From GCA-2746235 sp049609225 (lineage in GTDB: Bacteria; Planctomycetota; UBA1135): a stretch of 13,805 bases of DNA. Shown piece after piece: positions 7,213 to 13,730 of this stretch. The stretch is from the NCBI GenBank assembly GCA_049609225.1, contig JBMYYH010000084.1, positions 1 to 13,805 of the forward strand, written 5' to 3'. Position 1 is the stretch's first letter; each line of letters opens with the position of its first letter. The notes under the pieces are model-generated. The model did not search any database. It was not told the DNA's origin and saw only the letters and a program-made list of their open reading frames with translations. The translations under genes were made by a program, and so were the position numbers.

Positions 7213-7821
7213 ATGGTGTCCGAGCCGACACGCCCTTCTCTCCTCCTGCGTCTGCGCGATCCAGCCGACACCGCGGCCTGGCGAGATTTCGATCAGACCT
7301 ATCGCGACTTGATCCTTGGATATTGTCGCGCGCGGGGGCTGCAGCTCGGCGATGCAGAGGATGTGCGGCAGACGGTGATGATGAATCTGTCGAAGGCGGC
7401 CCAAGGTTCCTTTGAGTACCGCCCAGAGCGTGGGCGCTTTCGCAACTATTTGGCGCGCATCGTGCAGAATGCGATTCGTCGGCATTTTTCGCGTCCAAAT
7501 CAGCCGCCGCAACGACTAGGCACGGAAATGGAATCCGTTCTCGCTGCCCCCGCTGAGGATGCTACCGATGCCCTGTGGGAGCAGGAGTGGGTGCGCCACC
7601 ACTTCCGCCAGGCGATGCGGCAGGTGAAGAGGGATTTTGAGCCGCGCAGCGTGCGGGTGTTCGAGCGTTTGCTCGATGGCGCCCCGGTGGCGGCCGTCGC
7701 GGCGGAGTTTCAACTTTCCACCCAAGCCGTGCATAAGATCAAGCAGCGCATCCGCAATCGTATGGAAGAAGAGATTGCCCGTCAGGTGGCCGCTGAGGAC
7801 CCACCTGGAGGCAAAGCATGA
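7213..7821 (+). CDS. ECF-type RNA polymerase sigma factor
   Basis: The 202-residue protein has a region 2 and region 4 layout without regions 1 or 3. Region 2 spans about 23-92: the opening resembles the LLxRLRDPxDxxAWxxF start of planctomycete ECF factors, followed by GDAEDVRQTVMMNL (core-binding and -10 helices) and PERGRFRNYLARIVQNAIRR. A linker of about 30 residues follows. Region 4 (about 122-190) ends in the helix-turn-helix AAVAAEFQLSTQAVHKIKQR, which would read the -35 element. No anti-sigma gene is adjacent. Instead the stop overlaps the start of a Ser/Thr kinase (ATGA), so the pair is one operon, as in other planctomycete sigma/kinase pairs. Phosphorylation by the kinase could control this factor; that is inference. 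The start is preceded by TAGGACC, a close AGGA. Confidence 0.9.
   Translation: MVSEPTRPSLLLRLRDPADTAAWRDFDQTYRDLILGYCRARGLQLGDAEDVRQTVMMNLSKAAQGSFEYRPERGRFRNYLARIVQNAIRRHFSRPNQPPQRLGTEMESVLAAPAEDATDALWEQEWVRHHFRQAMRQVKRDFEPRSVRVFERLLDGAPVAAVAAEFQLSTQAVHKIKQRIRNRMEEEIARQVAAEDPPGGKA
7807..7811 (+). promoter_or_regulatory. Shine-Dalgarno for the kinase gene
   Basis: GGAGG lies six bases before the ATG at 7818, within the last codons of the sigma factor gene. This is the best ribosome binding site in the window. It suggests the kinase can be translated efficiently even though its start overlaps the upstream stop. Confidence 0.65.
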
Positions 7822-10388
7822 ACGAATCCCTGCCGCTGGGTTTTGGCCTGGATGATGATTCCTGGCTGCGTCAGGCGCGCGAGGCTTTGGAGCCAACCAG
7901 TTGGGACAACTTGGGGGATTACGAGATCCTCGCGGAGGTTTCACGCGGCGGGCAAGGTGTGGTGCTGCGTGCGCGCGATGCCCAAGGGCGTTTGGTCGCC
8001 TTGAAGCGCTTGATCGCCGGCACGCTTACCGGAACCCGCGGACGTCTTCGCTTCGAGCGCGAGATGGAAATCACGGCGCGCCTGGACCATCCAGGTGTGG
8101 TGCCGTTGTTGCGTCGGGAGATTCTCGATCGGCAACCGTTGTTGGTGATGCCGTGGATCGAAGGGGTGCAGCCCGATCGATGGGCACGGCCGGAAGGCGA
8201 ACCGCCCCAATCTCGGCGCCAGATCCTGCAGTTGTTCGATGCGATTTGCGATGCGATTGCGCATGCGCATCGTCGCGGGGTGATCCACCGGGATTTGAAG
8301 CCTTCCAACATCTTGGTGGATGCGCATGGTCAACCGCATGTATTGGACTTCGGTATCGGCAAGTTGCTGCAGGAAGATTATGGTCCGCAGGAAGCCTTAA
8401 CCCGCACCACCGAGTTCGTCGGTTCGCCGACCTATGCACCGCCCGAACGTCTGCTGCAGCCTGGCAGCCCGGCCGATGTGCGTGATGATGTCTATTCCCT
8501 GGGTGTCCTCCTTTATGGCCTACTCGCGGACGCAGAGCCTTATCCCTTTGGGGATACCTTGGCCAGCGCCATCCGCGCCCTGACGGAGTCCGATCCAACC
8601 CCCATCCGACGTCATGCGCCCGATCTTGAACGCGACCTTGCCGTGGTGGTCCATAAGGCCATCGCCAAGGAACCGGAGATGCGTTATCCCTCGGTCGAAG
8701 CCTTCCAGGATGATCTGCAACGCTTCCGCGACGGCGCCCCAGTAGCCGCCCATCCACCCAGCCTGTCCTATCGCGTCCAGAAGTTCGTCCGACGCAATCC
8801 CGCGGTGACTACCTTAGGCGCGGTGAGTCTGGCGATGTTGATTGGTTTCGGCAGTCACGCCAAATGGCAGGCCAAGCAGTTGACGGTCGAACGCAATGAT
8901 GCGATCCACGCGCGCAGTTTGGCGGATGAGGAAACGCGTCGCACGCACGATGCGCTGGGTTTCTTGGTGGATGAAGTCCTGCCGCAGTTGGATCCGCGGG
9001 TGCGCGGTCGCGTCGCAGCGACGACTGAAGTGTTGGAAGATGCCTCGGTGGATCTGGCCGAACGTTTTGTTGGCGCGCCAGATCTGGAGATTGAAGTGCG
9101 TCAGGCGATGGCGCGTCTGTTCTTGCAGCATGGCGATTACGCGGCTGCCGAACGCCACCTCGCGCGTGCCAGTTTCCTGTTGCCGGCCGCGGTCGCTGCA
9201 GACAAGGAGCCGTCGGCCGACCGACGTCGGGATCTGCATCTGCTGTTGGCGGAAGCGCATCTGCAGCAAGCGCGGCTGGAAGATGTGGAAGTGGATCTAC
9301 AGAAGGCAGAGGCGCTGTTCACCCCTGCACTCACTGCGGACGATGTCGCACCCTTGTCCCAGATGGATGGCGCCCGGCGCACCCGCCTGCGCATTCAACT
9401 TGCGATGGCGCAACGGGCCTTCGAACCGGCGGAACGGCTATGTCGGGCCTATCTGCAGGCACTGTTCGCACTCGAACCCAGCACCCGACCGCAAGCGGAG
9501 ATTTGGCGCGCGCAGTTGATGCTGACCTCCCTCCTACGTCGGGATGGGCGCACTGCGGAATCCGTCGCGATGGCGCAGGAACTGGTGTTGGATGCCTTAA
9601 AGCGTTATCCGGATGGTGCGCATCTGGAAGTGGCGGATGCACGTCGGGCTTGGGGATGGAGCATGTTCCATCATGGGTCCCTGCGTGAAGCGGAAGAGCC
9701 TTTGCGTCAGGCCTTGGCGACACGCAAACAACTGCTGGGCGTCGCGCATCCGGAGATCGCGCAGAGTTTGGTCGATGTCGCCATCTGGTCGCAGTTCTTT
9801 GGACGTGATGTGGAAGAGATCCGCGGCATGTATCAAGAAGCCGTTGCGATCTTGCGGCAGGCAGGTGCCGGAGAACATCAGTTGATGGCCGGTGCATGGA
9901 CCGGACTGGCAAGCCTGGCAACGCAGGAAGGTGATTTCGAAACCGCCGAGAATCTCTATACCGAGATCCTCGCAGTCCTGCGCAAACGCTTCGGCGGCGA
10001 ACATCCGGCTTTGTCTTCCCTGCACATGGATCGCGGCATGATGCTCACGGAACAGGAACGATTCGAGGATGCGCGCACGGCTTTCCAGGAAGCCGAACGT
10101 CTGCTTGAACGCGGCGAAGGTGCGCATGTCGATCACCCCTCCTTGTGGATGGCGCGCGCCCGCAATGAGGAAAGAGCTCAGCAAAGCCAGGCCGCAATCA
10201 GCCTCTACCGTCAAGCCGCCGATGCCCTGGCCAAGCGTCATCCGAATGGCTGCATGCCGATGGTGGTCTGCCTCAAACGCATCGGCAATCTGGAAGAAGC
10301 ACGAGGTCAGGCAACCGCTGCCGCCGACGTCCGCGCCGAGGCTGCGGATTGGGAAGAGCGCATGGCTGCTGCCCGCCAAGGCTTGTAG
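7818..10388 (+). CDS. Transmembrane Ser/Thr protein kinase with TPR repeats
   Basis: The 856-residue protein has a PknB-like Hanks kinase domain at about 35-305. It shows a glycine loop (RGGQGVV, 43-49), VALKR with K63, FEREMEI for the alpha-C Glu, HRDLKPSN (157-164, catalytic D159), DFG (177-179), an APPER activation-segment end (207-211) and DDVYSLGVLLYGLL. All catalytic residues are present, so it should be active. One transmembrane segment follows (about 329-346). The remaining roughly 500 residues are helical TPR-type repeats, of the 42-residue kinesin-light-chain-like kind, for example around EPLRQALATRKQLLG and the later ENLYTEILAVLRKRFGGEHP. The TPR part should lie outside the cytoplasm and sense or bind a partner. 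The partner and signal are unknown. The gene overlaps the sigma factor by four bases, so the sigma factor is an obvious candidate target. Confidence 0.93.
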   Translation: MNESLPLGFGLDDDSWLRQAREALEPTSWDNLGDYEILAEVSRGGQGVVLRARDAQGRLVALKRLIAGTLTGTRGRLRFEREMEITARLDHPGVVPLLRREILDRQPLLVMPWIEGVQPDRWARPEGEPPQSRRQILQLFDAICDAIAHAHRRGVIHRDLKPSNILVDAHGQPHVLDFGIGKLLQEDYGPQEALTRTTEFVGSPTYAPPERLLQPGSPADVRDDVYSLGVLLYGLLADAEPYPFGDTLASAIRALTESDPTPIRRHAPDLERDLAVVVHKAIAKEPEMRYPSVEAFQDDLQRFRDGAPVAAHPPSLSYRVQKFVRRNPAVTTLGAVSLAMLIGFGSHAKWQAKQLTVERNDAIHARSLADEETRRTHDALGFLVDEVLPQLDPRVRGRVAATTEVLEDASVDLAERFVGAPDLEIEVRQAMARLFLQHGDYAAAERHLARASFLLPAAVAADKEPSADRRRDLHLLLAEAHLQQARLEDVEVDLQKAEALFTPALTADDVAPLSQMDGARRTRLRIQLAMAQRAFEPAERLCRAYLQALFALEPSTRPQAEIWRAQLMLTSLLRRDGRTAESVAMAQELVLDALKRYPDGAHLEVADARRAWGWSMFHHGSLREAEEPLRQALATRKQLLGVAHPEIAQSLVDVAIWSQFFGRDVEEIRGMYQEAVAILRQAGAGEHQLMAGAWTGLASLATQEGDFETAENLYTEILAVLRKRFGGEHPALSSLHMDRGMMLTEQERFEDARTAFQEAERLLERGEGAHVDHPSLWMARARNEERAQQSQAAISLYRQAADALAKRHPNGCMPMVVCLKRIGNLEEARGQATAAADVRAEAADWEERMAAARQGL

Positions 10389-10427
10389 AGCCTCCAGCAG
10401 GCACCTTAGGGCCCTTGCACTGCCTGT

Positions 10428-10433
10428 TATCCT
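10428..10433 (+). promoter_or_regulatory. Possible -10 box (TATCCT) for the FG-GAP gene
   Basis: TATCCT lies 54 bases before the ATG at 10488 in the 99-base gap after the kinase gene. The same hexamer lies before the gene at 4771. TTAGGG at 10406-10411 is at the right distance for a -35 but is a poor match. A new transcript is plausible because the gap is too long for tight coupling. Confidence 0.27.
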
Positions 10434-10447
10434 GCGACATCCAGGAT
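10429..10447 (+). other. Inverted repeats in the leader of the FG-GAP gene
   Basis: ATCCTG (10429-10434) pairs with CAGGAT (10442-10447) around a 7-base loop. Just upstream, CAGGCA (10398-10403) pairs with TGCCTG (10421-10426) across 17 bases that include the palindrome AGGGCCCT. Neither is followed by a T-run. They may end the kinase transcript weakly or form a leader fold; the evidence is only the pairing. Confidence 0.28.
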
Positions 10448-10487
10448 TTCGCCGTCCAAACTCCCCTCGCCGCCGCATAGCCACCAC

Positions 10488-11750
10488 ATGAACCCGCTCT
10501 TCCTGTTACTACCTCTCGCCGCACCTGCACAGGGTGGCCTGGAGCTTGTTGATTTCCTACCAAGCGTGCAGGATGAACAACGCTACGGCGCCAGCTTTGC
10601 CGATCTCGGCGATATTGATTTTGATGGCGTCAGCGATTTCGCCATCGGCAGCCCCGGTTTCGTGCCCGCCGCATGGTCTTGGGGTGGCGGCCAAGTCGAG
10701 GTGCGGTCCGGCGCCGATCGCAGTCTGCTCTACACCGTCGATCCGATTGCCGGTGTGGATTCGCTGCTCGGCCTCAAGCTGATGACCATCGGCGATATCG
10801 ACCATGATGGCGCCAAGGATTTCTTCGTCGGCGCCGGCGGTCATGAAGCGGGCTATCTGATCAGCTCGCGCACTGGTTTCCGTATGTACACCGTCGAGAC
10901 CTACTCCCTTGGTCAAGTCGGCATGGAGGTCACGCTGGTCGGCGACGTCAATGGCGACAACCTTCCTGAGTTCGCCATCGGCCTCCCCTTCGAGGTCGTG
11001 GATGGCAAGACTGCCGCGGGCCGTCTGCTGCTTTGCGATGGCGCCACCGGCCTGGTCCTGAAAGAGCACCATGGTTCGGTTCGTCATCAACGCATGGGCG
11101 CCATCCTTTGCGGCCCTGGCGACCTCGATGGCGATGGCATCCCGGACCTGCTTTCGAGTGGTGTCGATGGCGCCTCTTTTGCCGGCGAAGGTGTCACGGC
11201 CTACAGTGGCACCGACCTGCAGGAGATCATGGCGCTCAGTCGCCACACCCTGCGCCTGGACATCTGCGACATGGATGCCTTCCGCGACTTCAATGGTGAT
11301 GGCACCGTCGATTGGCTCGCGACCGGTTATCGCGGCAATGAAGAAGGCAACTGGATGCAAGGCATGACGCGCGTCGTCTCCGGCACCGATGGCAGCACCC
11401 TTGCCGAGATCGAAGGGGGTCAGTTTGAGGAGTTCGGCCGCGACGCCACTTCCCTAGGCGACGTCAACGGCGACGGCATCTCTGATTTCGCCGTCATGGG
11501 TTTGGACCTCAACCACAACTGGCAGAGCACGCCGCGCGTTCGCATCTTCGATGGTTCCGATGCCACGGAAATCACGCGTGTGGAAGGTGACATCGCCAGC
11601 TTCTTCGTGGTCAACATCTACGCTGTGAACGACCTGGATGCCGATGGTCGCGATGAAGTCGTGATTGCGATCTCCGATGACCAGATCGGTGGTGGCACGC
11701 AAGGCTTCGAGCCAGGTGGTGAGATCTACCTGGTCGGCGTCACCCGCTAA
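10488..11750 (+). CDS. Secreted FG-GAP (integrin-alpha-like) beta-propeller protein
   Basis: The 420-residue protein has a short signal-like N-terminus (MNPLFLLLPLAAPAQ). Seven FG-GAP/VCBS-type repeats each carry a calcium-binding DxDxDGxxD-type loop. They lie near residues 42-50 (DIDFDGVSD), 103-111 (DIDHDGAKD), 153-161, 212-220 (DLDGDGIPD), 267-275 (DFNGDGTVD), 325-333 (DVNGDGISD) and 382-390 (DLDADGRDE). Seven such loops at about 50-60 residue spacing fit a single seven-bladed propeller that fills nearly the whole protein. No other domain, anchor or sorting signal is seen, so it is probably a periplasmic or extracellular binding or scaffold protein whose ligand is unknown. There is no Shine-Dalgarno before the ATG. 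A strong terminator follows at 11893. Confidence 0.85.
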   Translation: MNPLFLLLPLAAPAQGGLELVDFLPSVQDEQRYGASFADLGDIDFDGVSDFAIGSPGFVPAAWSWGGGQVEVRSGADRSLLYTVDPIAGVDSLLGLKLMTIGDIDHDGAKDFFVGAGGHEAGYLISSRTGFRMYTVETYSLGQVGMEVTLVGDVNGDNLPEFAIGLPFEVVDGKTAAGRLLLCDGATGLVLKEHHGSVRHQRMGAILCGPGDLDGDGIPDLLSSGVDGASFAGEGVTAYSGTDLQEIMALSRHTLRLDICDMDAFRDFNGDGTVDWLATGYRGNEEGNWMQGMTRVVSGTDGSTLAEIEGGQFEEFGRDATSLGDVNGDGISDFAVMGLDLNHNWQSTPRVRIFDGSDATEITRVEGDIASFFVVNIYAVNDLDADGRDEVVIAISDDQIGGGTQGFEPGGEIYLVGVTR

Positions 11751-11786
11751 GCTGAGCTGGCCTCGCCGGACCGCGCCGGGGCCAAT

Positions 11787-11842
11787 AAAAAAACCGCCGA
11801 CTGGTATCCTTTGCAGGAAAGGGCTCCCAACCAAGTCGGCGG
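11787..11842 (-). terminator. Minus-strand intrinsic terminator downstream of queF
   Basis: Read on the minus strand, CCGCCGACT (11842-11834) pairs perfectly with AGTCGGCGG (11802-11794) and is followed at once by seven Ts (11793-11787). Three more pairs (GGT/ACC past a one-base bulge) extend the stem inward. The loop is long, about 24 bases, and can itself fold (CCTTT/AAAGG in plus-strand reading). It would end the transcript of queF and the two membrane-protein genes about 130-190 bases past the queF stop. Confidence 0.6.
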
Positions 11843-11851
11843 CGGAAAATC

Positions 11852-11890
11852 AGGTTGCAGATATCCTTCGGCGTGAGTGCCGTGCAACCT
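11852..11890. ncRNA. Conserved-looking hairpin; candidate structured RNA element
   Basis: AGGTTGCA (11852-11859) pairs perfectly with TGCAACCT (11883-11890). A second stem, CGGC (11869-11872) with GCCG (11879-11882), stacks directly on it, leaving a 9-base one-sided bulge and a GTGAGT loop. It lies between the two oppositely directed terminators, so it is not needed for either of them. I do not recognise a known riboswitch or sRNA family. It may be a small RNA body, a 3'-UTR element, or chance pairing in GC-rich DNA. Confidence 0.35.
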
Positions 11891-11892
11891 TA

Positions 11893-11930
11893 AGCGGGCC
11901 GGAAGATTTTCTTCCGGCCCGCTCTTTTTG
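11893..11930 (+). terminator. Plus-strand Rho-independent terminator
   Basis: A perfect 13-base-pair GC-rich stem (11893-11905 with 11911-11923) has a 5-base ATTTT loop and is followed directly by TCTTTTTG. This is a textbook intrinsic terminator on the plus strand. It would end the transcript of the FG-GAP gene, about 140 bases after that gene's stop, or of a small RNA made from the gap itself. Confidence 0.9.
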
Positions 11931-11973
11931 TTGGGAGGACGCGGTTTCGTCGGTCCGCGCAACTGCGAAACGC

Positions 11974-12381
11974 TCAGTAGGAAGCGCGCTCGATGCCGTC
12001 GAGCTGCTCCGGACGGCTGCCATGACGCGCCGTGATGGTGGTCGATACGCCGCCACGGACGTTGAACTCACCACGGACTTCCATCCAAGTCGGCTCGCAG
12101 GCGCCTACTAGCGTGTCCAGGATGCGGTTGGTCACATCCTCGTGGAAATGCCCCTCATCGCGGAAGCCCCACAGGAACAGCTTGAGGCTCTTCAGCTCGA
12201 CGCAACTCTTATCCGGCACATAGCGGATGCGCAGCGTGGCGAAATCCGGCTGCCCCGTCTTCGGGCAGACGCAGGTGAACTCATGCGTGACGCTCTCGAT
12301 GAGGAAAGCGCGCTCCGGCGAAGGGTTCGGGAAGGTCTCGAGGTCGGCCATGGGCGCAGATTCTATCCGCGCCAGGGCCAT
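11974..12381 (-). CDS. queF: NADPH-dependent 7-cyano-7-deazaguanine reductase (preQ0 reductase), type I
   Basis: QueF reduces preQ0 to preQ1 in the pathway to queuosine, the modified base of GUN-anticodon tRNAs. The 135-residue protein is the short single-domain (YkvM-like) form. Landmarks (numbered from the ATG at 12381) are CPKTGQPDFATL with the thioimide-forming C39 and the catalytic acid D46, ELKSLKLFLWGFRDE (62-76, the QueF signature ESKSxKLYxxxxR) and GHFHEDVTN with the substrate-binding E81. NVRGGVSTT follows. The spacing of C39, D46 and E81 equals that of C55, D62 and E97 in the Bacillus enzyme. An alternative ATG at 12351 would remove ten residues and keep every motif. Fourteen bases separate it from the upstream membrane-protein gene, so cotranscription is likely. 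No preQ1 riboswitch is recognised. Confidence 0.95.
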   Translation of the reverse strand: MALARIESAPMADLETFPNPSPERAFLIESVTHEFTCVCPKTGQPDFATLRIRYVPDKSCVELKSLKLFLWGFRDEGHFHEDVTNRILDTLVGACEPTWMEVRGEFNVRGGVSTTITARHGSRPEQLDGIERASY

Positions 12382-12395
12382 TCGAGGCTTCTAGC

Positions 12396-12938
12396 TCAGC
12401 GCAGGATGCGGTCGCGCAGGTAGACCATGGGGCCGCGGCTGGGCTCCTCCATGAGGAGTTGGGAACGCAGTGCGATTAGGCGCGAATCAAGGAGGAAGAA
12501 GCGCAGGCGGGCTTCGGCATCAGCGCCAGGCCCGCGTAACTCCGGTGGAATCGACATCTCGGGCAGAGCCACGCCATCATCCTCCACCAAGACGGCAGAG
12601 AGGTTCCCATATTGCTCCCGTGCCGCCACCAAGGCGACGTCGGCAGAGGCATTGGTGTAATCCTCCTTGGCCAGGGTCCGCGCCACGAAATCGAGGTAGG
12701 CCGTGACGGAATGCGCACGTCGCTGCATACCGCGGGTGGCGAAATCCTCCTGCCAATGACCGTAGTCGATGAGAATGAGCAAGCCGGCCAGTGGACCGAT
12801 CAAGAAAGCCCTGCGCAGCCAACGCTTGACGGCGGATTCCTCGCGCTTCGGCAGCCTGCGGAGCACCCCAAACAGCACGATCATCTGCACTGCGACGAGC
12901 AGGCAGGCGGCGAGGACGGGGAAGCTGTAGGTGAACAT
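12396..12938 (-). CDS. Small two-pass membrane protein of unknown function
   Basis: I do not recognise this 180-residue protein. Residues 5-27 form a strong transmembrane helix. A basic loop follows (RRLPKREESAVKRWLRR, 27-43), expected on the cytoplasmic side, and then a second, shorter hydrophobic segment (about 44-58). The remaining 120 residues are soluble, helical and charged, and would lie outside the cytoplasm with the N-terminus. No catalytic or metal-binding motif is seen. Its ATG lies two bases after the stop of the next upstream gene, and it ends 14 bases before queF. It is therefore the middle gene of a three-gene minus-strand unit. The open frame, tight spacing and membrane pattern make a real gene likely. 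Confidence 0.68.
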   Translation of the reverse strand: MFTYSFPVLAACLLVAVQMIVLFGVLRRLPKREESAVKRWLRRAFLIGPLAGLLILIDYGHWQEDFATRGMQRRAHSVTAYLDFVARTLAKEDYTNASADVALVAAREQYGNLSAVLVEDDGVALPEMSIPPELRGPGADAEARLRFFLLDSRLIALRSQLLMEEPSRGPMVYLRDRILR

Positions 12939-12940
12939 GA

Positions 12941-13669
12941 CTATTCGCTTGGGTTGAAGGTCACTGCTTCCAGGTGGTCTCGATTCATCGCAAGGACCAA
13001 GGCGGTGGCAGGCATCATGGCGAGGAGGCCGCTGAGGAATAGGTAGAAGAGGTTGCGGGACTGCTCTTCCATGGAGCGCATCATCTCATCGAACTCCGCA
13101 TAACCTTCATCCATCACTTTAAGCGACGACAATTCGAACTCTTCTTGCATGGTCGGTTCGAACAGGTGCAGGGCATCGTCGGAACCTCGATACCAAGCCT
13201 TCACTCCAGTATTCGTGTAGACGATGTACGCCGCGAACCTCCGCGGATCAACCCCTTCAAGATGACCCTCGTCCACGGCATCCTTTTCCTCCAGAGGGGA
13301 AGTGAGATCTGCAGTGATTCGAACAAAGGCTTTAGAATTGGAGTCGAACAACTCACGATCATCCGTAATGGCCCGAAACTCAGCTTCCGCAGACAGGAAA
13401 CTCCCCATATTGAGAGCGATCAGGGCCATCGCTCCAAGGAAGATCGAGAAGCCCGGCCATGGATTGGCATCGGCCCGTGCCCGAGCAAGTCCAAGCACCA
13501 TAGCTATCGGTGCCAAGGTCGCAGGAATCGCAAGTACCCCGAACAGCACGCCGTCGGAGACGTCGTCGAGGAATTCGAACTCGAACAGGACCCGAAATCC
13601 AGCCCAAACCAGCCAGGCGATGCCTACCAGGTTGCGCGCTAATGAGGCTCGCTTTCGTTTCACTGCCAC
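12941..13669 (-). CDS. Four-pass membrane protein of unknown function
   Basis: I do not recognise this 242-residue protein. Hydrophobic segments at about 13-28, 40-62, 73-94 and 206-228 suggest four transmembrane helices. Between the third and fourth lies a 110-residue acidic soluble domain (95-205) rich in Glu and Asp, with no recognised motif. The N-terminus is basic (MAVKRKR), which suits a cytoplasmic location. The first codon is a GTG at 13669; a second GTG at 13663 is equally possible, and there is no Shine-Dalgarno. It starts only 27 bases after the terminator of the tRNA gene, so its promoter must overlap that terminator, lie inside the gene, or be replaced by readthrough. It ends two bases before the next membrane-protein gene, which implies an operon. 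Confidence 0.68.
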   Translation of the reverse strand: MAVKRKRASLARNLVGIAWLVWAGFRVLFEFEFLDDVSDGVLFGVLAIPATLAPIAMVLGLARARADANPWPGFSIFLGAMALIALNMGSFLSAEAEFRAITDDRELFDSNSKAFVRITADLTSPLEEKDAVDEGHLEGVDPRRFAAYIVYTNTGVKAWYRGSDDALHLFEPTMQEEFELSSLKVMDEGYAEFDEMMRSMEEQSRNLFYLFLSGLLAMMPATALVLAMNRDHLEAVTFNPSE

Positions 13670-13695
13670 AGCCTAACGGCAGCCACGACAACCAC

Positions 13696-13728
13696 AAAAA
13701 AGGGAGGCTTGCTGCAGCAAACCTCCCT
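13696..13728 (-). terminator. Terminator of the tRNA gene
   Basis: On the minus strand, AGGGAGGTTTGCT (13728-13716) pairs with AGCAAGCCTCCCT (13713-13701) over 13 pairs, one a wobble, around a 2-base turn. A run of six Ts follows (ending at 13696). It begins two bases after the encoded CCA of the tRNA and is a convincing intrinsic terminator. Confidence 0.85.
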
Positions 13729-13730
13729 GA

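Noticed and set aside
182..7216. Identical AGGACCATGG at the starts of grpE and the sigma factor
   Set aside because: A ten-base match around an ATG with a purine-rich leader can arise by chance, and no longer similarity surrounds it.
11811..11930. SRP RNA, 6S RNA or a known riboswitch in the structured gap
   Set aside because: The SRP apical motif is absent, the pairing does not form the long single rod with a central bubble of 6S RNA, and no known aptamer core could be matched by eye.
11665..12111. Plus-strand open frame spanning the terminator region into antisense queF
   Set aside because: It runs through a strong intrinsic terminator and overlaps the FG-GAP and queF genes, and it has no recognisable domain.
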